Below are positions 1 to 5,054 of a stretch of 6,820 bases of DNA, in pieces. The notes beneath the pieces were generated by a model, which saw only the letters and a program-made list of their open reading frames with translations, was not told the origin of the DNA and ran no database searches. The DNA lies in assembly GCA_007571115.1 (NCBI GenBank), contig RKSA01000153.1, positions 1 through 6,820 of the forward strand. Direction: 5' to 3'. Within the stretch, counting starts at the first letter, position 1. The number at the start of each line of letters is the position of its first letter. Source of the DNA: Gammaproteobacteria bacterium. GTDB taxonomy: Bacteria > Pseudomonadota > Gammaproteobacteria > Pseudomonadales > Pseudohongiellaceae. The position numbers and the translations under genes are program-made.

Positions 1-1371
1 GAGCAGCACCAGCCCGCAGTCGAAGCCGCCCTCGCCAGCTTGAACGCCGCGCTCCAAGGCCACGCCACGCCTTTCCCCGTCACCACCGGCGGCCGCAAAG
101 GCAAGCGCATCGATTTCACCGCCACGGGCGCCGTCACCATGCCTTCCGGCGAGCAGGCCCCGGCAAGCGGCTTCATGGAATGGGAAGTTCCCCGCGAAGC
201 TCCCGCCGGCTGGCCCGGCAGCGCCGCCGAGCCCCTCGAGCGCTTCTGGCAGGCGCGAATCGCCCGCCAGCAGGCCATCGATTCCTCCATCGCCGCCAAG
301 GCCGAATTCGAATACCTCTACGACAAGCCTTTTGAGGACAGGGGCAAGGTGCGAGTCGCCGGGCCTTTCACCGTCGAATGGCTCTCGCCGCACCGCGAAA
401 TCGGCAGGGACGAAAACGGTGCCCCCCTCGACCTCGTTCGCGAAACCCGCGCCGGCTACGGCGTCGGCCAAGGCTTCGCTAGCGTGATGCTCGAGGAGCT
501 GCGCAAGTCGGGAATCCAGCAAATGCACAAGGACGAGCGAATCGAGTTCAGCGGCATGCGCGACTGGGTCGGCGCCCATGTCGATGCCATCGCCGACTAT
601 CGCGAGCGCGCCCCGGGCGAAGCCCAGGGCGTCGGCGCCGCGAACGAAGTTCGCGAAGAGCCCGCCGAGTACACCGGCAAGGAAAAGCAGGCCGCGATCC
701 TCATCGGCCCCGAGTTCGGCACCATGACCCGCACCCACCTCGTCGAATCGGCCCGGGAAGCCGCCGATGCCGGCGCCGACGTGCTCATCTGCTGCGCCTT
801 CGCCTACGACTCCCAGGCGAGCGACATGCAGGGCTACGGCCGCATCCCCATCATCAAGGCGCGAATGAACGCCGACCTGCACATGGCCGGAGATCTGGAA
901 AGCCCGGGCAAGAGCAAGAACCGGGGCAACCTGTTCGTCGTTTTCGGCGAGCCCGACATCGAGATTATCGAGGATGCCGACGACCGGAGAATCCGCGTCA
1001 AGGTCAGGGGAACCGACATCTACGACCCGCAAAGAGGCGAAGTGCGCAGCCACGAGCCCGACGAGCTCGCCTGCTGGTTCATCGACACCGACTACAACCA
1101 GGAAAGCTTCTTCGTCCGCCACGCCTACTTCCTCGGCGCCTCGGATCCGTACAAGAACCTCAAGACCACCCTCAAGGCCGAAATCGACGCTGACGCCTGG
1201 GCGACCCTCGCCAGCGACACCTCGCGCCCCTTCCCACGCCCCCAATCAGGCCGCATCGCAGTCAAAGTCATCAACCACCTCGGCGACGAAGTGATGAAGG
1301 TGCTGCGCATCGCGCCCCAGCAACCAGGGCATCATGGATCTTTCAGCGCCATCGGCAGTTGCCGCAGGTGA
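1..1371 (+). CDS. mod: Type III restriction-modification Mod-like DNA methyltransferase, C-terminal part (5' truncated)
   Basis: The reading frame is open from base 1 to the TGA at 1369-1371, giving 456 residues, so the start lies left of the window. I recognise the C-terminal region of the large (roughly 900-1000 residue) Mod-type site-specific DNA methyltransferases. Typical blocks are EYLYDKPFED near visible residue 103, KVRVAGPFTVE near 116, AILIGPEFGT at 232-241, KARMNADLHMAGDL, NLFVVFGEPDIEI, ACWFIDTDYNQESFFVRHAYFLGA and SGRIAVKVINHLGDEVMKV. In this family the enzyme methylates adenine in DNA using S-adenosylmethionine, and pairs with a Res helicase-nuclease. The catalytic DPPY-type and SAM-binding motifs are N-terminal and not visible, so activity cannot be judged. 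The last 19 residues (from 1312) after MKVLRI do not resemble the family's usual end. No res gene follows. GC content is high, like the chromosome around it. Family call is firm from memory; partner and specificity are unknown. Confidence 0.82.
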   Translation, partial: EQHQPAVEAALASLNAALQGHATPFPVTTGGRKGKRIDFTATGAVTMPSGEQAPASGFMEWEVPREAPAGWPGSAAEPLERFWQARIARQQAIDSSIAAKAEFEYLYDKPFEDRGKVRVAGPFTVEWLSPHREIGRDENGAPLDLVRETRAGYGVGQGFASVMLEELRKSGIQQMHKDERIEFSGMRDWVGAHVDAIADYRERAPGEAQGVGAANEVREEPAEYTGKEKQAAILIGPEFGTMTRTHLVESAREAADAGADVLICCAFAYDSQASDMQGYGRIPIIKARMNADLHMAGDLESPGKSKNRGNLFVVFGEPDIEIIEDADDRRIRVKVRGTDIYDPQRGEVRSHEPDELACWFIDTDYNQESFFVRHAYFLGASDPYKNLKTTLKAEIDADAWATLASDTSRPFPRPQSGRIAVKVINHLGDEVMKVLRIAPQQPGHHGSFSAIGSCRR

Positions 1372-1482
1372 GCCCCGAAGCACTGATCGTGCGTTCACGG
1401 GAGGCCCGGCCCCGGGCTGCGACGTTCGGCCATAGGCGGCGCAATGCCTGCTCGACATGAACGGTTTTGGTTAGTGCATGCA

Positions 1483-1511
1483 TTGACTGCGATGCCGGAG
1501 TGTGCCATATT
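1483..1511 (+). promoter_or_regulatory. Candidate sigma70-type promoter for the NYN gene
   Basis: TTGACT at 1483-1488 matches five of six bases of the -35 consensus. After a 17-base spacer, CATATT at 1506-1511 matches four of six bases of the -10 consensus. The predicted start is near 1518, giving a leader of about 105 bases before the GTG at 1623. A palindrome, TGCATGCA (1475-1482), sits directly against the upstream side of the -35 and could be an operator. Call by eye only. Confidence 0.4.
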
Positions 1512-1537
1512 CGACTTATCCGCCCCATGGCAGTACG

Positions 1538-1592
1538 CTCTGCTCACTCCCTTGACAGGGCGACAATTCAGAGCAGGGCCGACCCCATGGGG
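1538..1592 (+). promoter_or_regulatory. Inverted repeats in the leader of the NYN gene
   Basis: CTGCTC (1540-1545) can pair with GAGCAG (1571-1576). Nested inside it, CCCT (1549-1552) can pair with AGGG (1557-1560) around a TGAC loop. A perfect palindrome CCCCATGGGG follows at 1583-1592, and a shorter CCCCATGG copy lies exactly 60 bases upstream at 1523-1530. These fall between the candidate promoter and the ribosome binding site. They could therefore be an operator or a structured 5' leader. Stems are short, so the functional call is weak. Confidence 0.25.
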
Positions 1593-1609
1593 CTGTTCTT
1601 TCTTTAACG

Positions 1610-1615
1610 GGAGAG
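1610..1615 (+). promoter_or_regulatory. Ribosome binding site deciding the GTG start of the NYN gene
   Basis: GGAGAG lies upstream of the GTG at 1623 (core GGAG at 1610-1613, nine bases before the start codon). An in-frame TAA at 1605-1607 excludes any earlier start, so this GTG is the first available start and has a good Shine-Dalgarno sequence. Confidence 0.65.
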
Positions 1616-1622
1616 ACTTCAC

Positions 1623-2327
1623 GTGGATCGTGTTGCCATACTTATTGACGGCGCTTTTTTCCTCAAGAGACTCCCCTCTATACTTCCGGGAATAGATGCG
1701 AAAAATTCTACTCAGGTTGTAAAATCAATTAAGCAACTTGTCCATGGGCATGTGTATTATATTAACAAGACGTATGGTTATGAAAATCCTCACAGGCTTC
1801 TGTATAAATGCTTTTACTACGATGCGATTCCATATGGAGAGAGAGGGCATACGGCTATTGAGAGGAAAGCGATCGATTTTTCTAAAACCCAACAAGCGCA
1901 ATTCAGAAATGAATTGTTTGATTCGCTAAAACGAGTTCCTAATCTTGTCTTGAGACTGGGAAATGTAAAGAAAGAATCCTCTCAAATCTGGAAACTAAAG
2001 GAAAGTGTGCAAAAGAAACTCATGAACGAAAAAATCGTGAAGGAAAAACTAAAAGATGAAGACTTTTCCCTGGCTCTCAGGCAAAAAGGAGTCGATATGA
2101 GGGTTGGCATAGACATTGTCTCTATTGCTTTGAAGAAACATGCGAACATGATTGTTCTTGTTTCTGGTGATTCGGATTTCACTCCAGCTACAAAACTTGC
2201 AAGAAGAGAAGGAGTGCGAATGATTCTTGACTCGCTTCGGCAAAATGCTTCTCTTGATTTGCATGAGCATGTTGATGGATTGAGAAGCGTGCTCCCCCTG
2301 ATCTCCCAGCAGCAGCGGCGGCAGTAG
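1623..2327 (+). CDS. NYN domain (LabA/DUF88-like, PIN-type) putative nuclease
   Basis: This 234-residue protein shows the NYN/PIN-like acidic pattern. The first strand is VAILIDGAFF with D9, the middle block is KGVDMRVGIDI with D158 and D164, and the last block is IVLVSGDSDF with D183 and D185, followed by KLARREGVRMI. In this superfamily the clustered aspartates bind metal for RNA (sometimes DNA) cleavage; that activity here is inferred. There is no signal peptide or membrane segment, so it should be cytoplasmic. A lysine/glutamate-rich stretch, about 115-147, probably forms a charged helix before the active-site block. Start is GTG, fixed by an in-frame stop just upstream and a good ribosome binding site. 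The gene is AT-rich: 23 of 60 bases G or C at 1741-1800, against 41 of 60 at 2581-2640. Only the last dozen codons return to GC-rich. It probably has its own promoter and was likely acquired by transfer. Substrate is unknown. Confidence 0.85.
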   Translation: MDRVAILIDGAFFLKRLPSILPGIDAKNSTQVVKSIKQLVHGHVYYINKTYGYENPHRLLYKCFYYDAIPYGERGHTAIERKAIDFSKTQQAQFRNELFDSLKRVPNLVLRLGNVKKESSQIWKLKESVQKKLMNEKIVKEKLKDEDFSLALRQKGVDMRVGIDIVSIALKKHANMIVLVSGDSDFTPATKLARREGVRMILDSLRQNASLDLHEHVDGLRSVLPLISQQQRRQ

Positions 2328-2332
2328 CACCA

Positions 2333-2347
2333 GCCGCTCATAGCGGC
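2333..2347. terminator. Small GC-rich hairpin at the convergent junction (weak terminator candidate)
   Basis: GCCGCT at 2333-2338 pairs perfectly with AGCGGC at 2342-2347 around a three-base loop. It lies just after the NYN stop and covers the stop codon of the oppositely oriented ATPase gene. There is no T-run on either strand, so intrinsic termination would be weak at best. The intergenic gap is only 10 bases and leaves no room for a conventional terminator. Confidence 0.25.
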
Positions 2348-3144
2348 CCTTCGAGTTCCACGCGGTTTCCTGTGACGCGGCTGTGCACGCCGTAGACCTC
2401 GGCGAGCCGCGGAGCGTCGAGCGTTTCCGCAGGGGGGCCGTCGGCGACCACGCGGCCGTTTTTCATCCAGATGAGCCGGTCGGCGAAGCGCGCTGCGAGC
2501 GACACGTCGTGCAGGACGACGAGGGCGCCTGCGCCGGCCAGCACGTGATCGCGGAGCAGTTGCATGATCTTGAAGCGGTGTTTCGGGTCGAGGGAGGCGA
2601 CTGGCTCGTCGGCGAGCAGCAAGGGCGCCTTGCTGGCGAAAGCCCGTGCGCAATGCATCCGCGCCAGTTCGCCTCCCGACAGGGTGTCGACGCTTCGTTC
2701 GGCGAGCTCGAGCAAGTCGCAGGCGGCGAGGGCCTCATGGACGGCCTCGGCGTCCTCAGCGCCGAGCCGGCCCGCAGCGCAGCCCCAGGCGTGGCGACCG
2801 AGCGCGACGACGTCGCGAACCGGGCTCGGCCAGGCGAGAGGGCGTCGCTGCGGCAGGTAGGCAAGCTGCCGCGCCCGTTCCATGGGGTCGAGCTCGGCGA
2901 GTTCCCGGCCTTGCAGCCGCACGCTTCCCGAAGCGCCCTTCGCCAGGCCGAGAATGCCTCGCAGCAGGCTCGTCTTGCCGGCGCCATTGGGCCCGAGCAG
3001 TGCCGCCAGCTCGCCGCGCCGCAGTTGCAGGGAGGCGTTCTCGACCAGTGGCTTGCAGCCGGCTTGCACGCACAGGTTTTCGACCGTCAGCCCGGGAATT
3101 GGCTCGGGAATTGCCGCTGCACGGCCCAGGCTTGGCGTTTCCAT
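2338..3144 (-). CDS. btuD: ABC transporter ATP-binding protein, BtuD/FecE type
   Basis: This 268-residue cytoplasmic ATPase energises the permease encoded just upstream. Motifs in order: Walker A GPNGAGKT at 51-58, Q-loop glutamine 99 in AYLPQRR, ABC signature LSGGELAR at 155-162, Walker B LLLADEP at 175-181 with D179 and E180, D-loop SLD at 184-186, and the switch histidine 212 in VVLHDVS. All catalytic residues are present, so it should be active. The signature has leucine where many relatives have glutamine. The length and the C-terminal AEVYGVHSRV region fit the iron-siderophore/B12 importer ATPase family. I chose the ATG at 3144 because it lies five bases after the permease stop with GAGG upstream. 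A longer frame, open to 3351, would overlap the permease gene and has no ATPase character. It is the last gene of the uptake operon. Substrate assignment to corrinoid is by neighbours. Confidence 0.9.
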   Translation of the reverse strand: METPSLGRAAAIPEPIPGLTVENLCVQAGCKPLVENASLQLRRGELAALLGPNGAGKTSLLRGILGLAKGASGSVRLQGRELAELDPMERARQLAYLPQRRPLAWPSPVRDVVALGRHAWGCAAGRLGAEDAEAVHEALAACDLLELAERSVDTLSGGELARMHCARAFASKAPLLLADEPVASLDPKHRFKIMQLLRDHVLAGAGALVVLHDVSLAARFADRLIWMKNGRVVADGPPAETLDAPRLAEVYGVHSRVTGNRVELEGPL

Positions 3145-3149
3145 CGCGT

Positions 3150-4151
3150 TCAGGCCTCGCTCGTTTCGATGCTGCGGCGGCGCATGGCGATCCAGACGAA
3201 GGCGGGAGCGCCGAACAGCGCCGCGACCACGCCGAGCTTCAGCTCGGTTTCGCTCGGCGCCATGCGCGCGCCGATATCGGCGAGCACGACGATCAGCCCG
3301 CCGAGCAAGGCCGAAGGGAGCAGCGAGCGAGCCGGATCGTGCCCGACCCATGGCCGCACCAGATGCGGCGTGACGATGCCGACGAAACCGATCGCTCCGG
3401 CAAGCGCCACGGCGCCTCCCGTGGCGAGCCCGGTGCCGGCCACGACGAGCAGGCGCTGCCGCAGCAGGTCGACGCCGATGCTCGCTGCGGCTTCCTCGCC
3501 CAGGGTCAAGGCCGTCAGGCCCCTTCGCGCAACGTGCAGCAATGCAAGGCCCGCAGCGATGAATGGCGCGGCAAGCGCGAGGTCGGGGAAGCTCCGGTTG
3601 GCGACCGAGCCGAGCATCCAGTTAACCATGTCGGCCAGCGAAAAAGGATTCGGCGCGAGGTTCAGCAGCAGGCTCATCGTCGCGCCGGCGAAACTCGACA
3701 GCCCGACTCCGATCAGGATCAGCGTGACGACGGAAGCGGCCCTGACGGCAGCAAGCGCGATCAGCAGCGTCGCGAGCAGGGCGCCTGCGACTGCGGCAAC
3801 CGGCAGCAGCCAGGCGCTGAGCGCAACCAGGCCGTAGTACAGCGCCGAAGTCGCTCCAAGCGCAGCCGAAGCCGAGACTCCGAGCACGCCAGGTTCGGCG
3901 AGGGGATTGCGCAGCAGGCCCTGCAATGCCGCGCCGCTGCCGCCGAGCGCGAGCCCGACGGCGAAGGCCGCGAGTGCGCGAGGCAGGCGAATTTGCCAGA
4001 TCACCGTATGCTCTGCGGCTTCGGCCATGCCAAGGAGCGCCGCGAGCACGCGCTCTGGCGCCATGGCGGTCGAGCCGAGCAGCAGGGCGGCAAAAATCGC
4101 GAGCAGCCCTGCCAGCGCCAGGGCGGGGCTCAGGAGCGCGCGCAGGTTCAT
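3150..4151 (-). CDS. btuC: FecCD/BtuC-family ABC transporter permease
   Basis: This 333-residue inner-membrane permease is near the usual family length (about 330). It has about nine or ten hydrophobic segments, for example around 8-28, 58-78, 112-136, 141-163, 188-207, 275-295 and 305-322. Family blocks are IRLPRALAAFAVG (54-66), LQGLLRNPLAEPGVLGVS (76-93), NWMLGS (177-182), the GAIGFVGIVTPHLVR coupling region (252-266) and LKLGVVAALFGAPAFVW (304-320). It works as a dimer with two copies of the ATPase, taking substrate from the binding protein. The ATG at 4151 overlaps the binding-protein stop as ATGA, indicating translational coupling. A GGAG nine bases upstream lies inside the 20-nt repeat array. 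An ATG at 4211 is possible in frame, but would add 20 repeat-encoded residues before the first membrane helix, so I reject it. Family is firm; B12 versus siderophore substrate is inferred. Confidence 0.9.
   Translation of the reverse strand: MNLRALLSPALALAGLLAIFAALLLGSTAMAPERVLAALLGMAEAAEHTVIWQIRLPRALAAFAVGLALGGSGAALQGLLRNPLAEPGVLGVSASAALGATSALYYGLVALSAWLLPVAAVAGALLATLLIALAAVRAASVVTLILIGVGLSSFAGATMSLLLNLAPNPFSLADMVNWMLGSVANRSFPDLALAAPFIAAGLALLHVARRGLTALTLGEEAAASIGVDLLRQRLLVVAGTGLATGGAVALAGAIGFVGIVTPHLVRPWVGHDPARSLLPSALLGGLIVVLADIGARMAPSETELKLGVVAALFGAPAFVWIAMRRRSIETSEA
4148..4151 (-). other. ATGA stop-start overlap coupling binding protein and permease genes
   Basis: On the minus strand the bases 4151 to 4148 read ATGA: ATG starts the permease and TGA ends the binding protein. 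Such overlaps normally allow the terminating ribosome to restart, keeping the two products in step. Confidence 0.85.
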
Positions 4152-5044
4152 CGCGAGGCGCTCCGCGTCGTTGCGAGGCGCTCCGCGTCGTTGCGAGGCG
4201 CTCCGTGCCATTGTGAAGCGCTCCGCGCCAGGGCCTCGATGGCGTCGAGCACGAACCAGCCGCCGCAGGTGGTCGAGGCGCCTTGCAGGGGCACGACTTC
4301 GCGGTCGGCGAGTTGCCTGCTGGCGAGGGGGTGGCGCATGGCGCTCCAGGAGCTCTGAAGCTCGGTGCCAGTGCCGAAAGATGCATAGGCGACGAGCTGC
4401 GGCGTCTCGTGGGCGAGGGCTTCCAGGGGGATCGAGCGCCAGCCCGGGGTCTGCTGGTAGTTTGCCAACCCCGCCGTGACGAGCATTTCATGCACGAGCG
4501 AACCGGGCCCCGTGGTGACTCCGCCGGGGGTCATGTACAAGGCTCGCGGTCGTTCCGCTGGCGCTGGAGCGGGCAGGGCGGCGAGGCGCTCGCGCATCTG
4601 CCCGATCAGTTTCTCGCCGCGTTCGCTCTCGCCAAGGCTGCGGGCAATCTCGGCAACGACCGACATCACCTCGTCGACCGTGTTCGCATTGTCGACGTTG
4701 AGCACCGCGACTCCGGCCCGGGAATAGAAGGCCGCAGCGTTCGGGCCGCCGCCATAGGAGCGGATCACCAGGTCGGGCCCCAGCACGAGCACGTCCTCCG
4801 CGACCGAGCGAACCGTTGGCAGGCCCACCGCGAGCTCGCGCAGATACGAGAATTCTCGCGTCGCGTTCCGGGAAAGCGCGAGAATCCGCTGCGGTTCGAC
4901 GAGCTTGAGCACGTACTGGTCGGCGCAGTAGTCGAGGCTGACGATTCGCATCGGCCGGAATTCGCCGACCTGGGGCGCCGTTCGCGGCTCGGCGTCGCAG
5001 GCGGCGAGCAGCAAGGGCAGCAAGGGCAGCAATGTCCTGGCCAT
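4148..5044 (-). CDS. btuF: BtuF-like lipoprotein substrate-binding protein of the ABC importer
   Basis: This 298-residue periplasmic binding protein (Peripla_BP_2, BtuF/FhuD fold) delivers substrate to the permease. The N-terminus is a lipoprotein signal with lipobox LAAC and lipidated C16; aspartate at the next position suggests inner-membrane retention by the E. coli rule. The fold begins with MRIVSLDYCADQYVLKL (32-48), continues through VAEDVLVLGPDLVIRSYGGG (81-100), and the second lobe carries PRALYMTPGGVTTGPGSL (166-182) and CGGWFVLDAIEALA (260-273). Apart from C16 the only cysteines are C40 and C260, a possible disulfide. The ATG at 5044 is chosen because it starts a perfect signal peptide and has AGGA six bases upstream, overlapping the receptor's stop codon. 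Residues 272-298 are encoded by a 20-nt tandem repeat and look like an added tail. Corrinoid is the likeliest ligand, inferred from the receptor. Confidence 0.87.
   Translation of the reverse strand: MARTLLPLLPLLLAACDAEPRTAPQVGEFRPMRIVSLDYCADQYVLKLVEPQRILALSRNATREFSYLRELAVGLPTVRSVAEDVLVLGPDLVIRSYGGGPNAAAFYSRAGVAVLNVDNANTVDEVMSVVAEIARSLGESERGEKLIGQMRERLAALPAPAPAERPRALYMTPGGVTTGPGSLVHEMLVTAGLANYQQTPGWRSIPLEALAHETPQLVAYASFGTGTELQSSWSAMRHPLASRQLADREVVPLQGASTTCGGWFVLDAIEALARSASQWHGAPRNDAERLATTRSASR
4151..4230. repeat. Four 20-nt tandem direct repeats across the btuF/btuC junction
   Basis: Plus-strand units lie at 4151-4170, 4171-4190, 4191-4210 and 4211-4230. The second reads ttgcgaggcgctccgcgtcg. 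Unit 1 differs from it at one position, unit 3 at three, and unit 4 differs from unit 3 at three; GCGCTCCG is unchanged in all. Because 20 is not a multiple of three, successive units are read in different frames in the binding-protein gene, giving segments such as RSASQ, GAPRND and ERLATT. The array ends exactly at the first base of the permease ATG, and each unit carries GGAG on the minus strand. It resembles dispersed CATTGCGAGG-type intergenic repeats of proteobacteria, a resemblance from memory only. Confidence 0.9.
5010..5032. repeat. 9-nt tandem repeat in the lipoprotein signal peptide
   Basis: AGCAAGGGC occurs at 5010-5018 and 5019-5027, followed by a partial third copy to 5032. On the minus strand it encodes the LLP-LLP-LL hydrophobic core of the binding protein's signal peptide. 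Gain or loss of a unit would change the core by three residues without shifting frame. Confidence 0.75.
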
Positions 5045-5050
5045 GATCTT

Positions 5051-5054
5051 TCCT
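5051..5054 (-). promoter_or_regulatory. Ribosome binding site of the binding-protein gene, overlapping the receptor stop codon
   Basis: The minus strand reads TAGGAAAGATC before ATG at 5044. AGGA (5054 to 5051) shares two bases with the receptor's TAG stop and stands six bases from the start. This supports the 5044 start over an earlier in-frame ATG at 5158, which would overlap the receptor gene by about 100 bases. Confidence 0.65.

Larger units (their letters stand above)
1372..1622. other. Non-coding spacer and leader between mod and the NYN gene
   Basis: No convincing gene is present; short open frames on both strands here lack family features or run into the next gene. The first part (to about 1470) is GC-rich. 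It contains a small hairpin, GCCCG at 1404-1408 pairing with CGGGC at 1413-1417, with no following T-run. The second part holds a probable promoter (1483-1511), an 8-base palindrome TGCATGCA (1475-1482), CTGCTC/GAGCAG arms (1540-1545 and 1571-1576) enclosing CCCT/AGGG (1549-1552 and 1557-1560), and a CCCCATGGGG palindrome (1583-1592). Base composition falls to AT-rich from about 1596. Confidence 0.6.

Noticed and set aside
1404..1417. GCCCG/CGGGC hairpin after mod as a terminator
   Set aside because: The stem is only five base pairs and no T-run follows, so an intrinsic terminator is not supported.
1552..1557. Perfect TTGACA as a -35 element
   Set aside because: No reasonable -10 hexamer occurs 16-18 bases downstream (the region reads cagggcc). 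The 1483-1511 pair is better.
1395..1622. Minus-strand short frames in the spacer
   Set aside because: Several overlapping frames with no motif, no convincing ribosome binding site, and low-complexity Arg/Ala content.
1444..1695. 83-codon plus-strand frame in the mod-NYN spacer
   Set aside because: It overlaps the well-supported NYN start in another frame, has no recognisable domain, and its composition changes midway.
1982..2653. 223-codon minus-strand frame across the NYN 3' end
   Set aside because: It is antisense to the NYN gene and to part of the ATPase gene in the wrong frame, and has no coherent domain.
4151..4230. 20-nt repeats as a CRISPR array
   Set aside because: Units are contiguous with no spacers and lie inside coding sequence; there are no cas genes.
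2383..4358. Very long plus-strand open frames (484 and 570 codons) opposite the ATPase, permease and binding-protein genes
   Set aside because: They are rich in Arg, Ala and Gly, show no family motifs, and lie antisense to genes with full motif sets. Long antisense frames are expected in DNA this GC-rich.
4579..4595. gcgaggcgctc match resembling a fifth copy of the 20-nt repeat
   Set aside because: Identity stops after 11 bases and the stretch simply encodes part of RERLAAL in the binding protein; it is likely coincidence.
5045..5052. Search for a cobalamin riboswitch or promoter within the uptake operon
   Set aside because: Intergenic gaps are at most 8 bases, so none can fit; any such element must be upstream of the receptor, outside the window.
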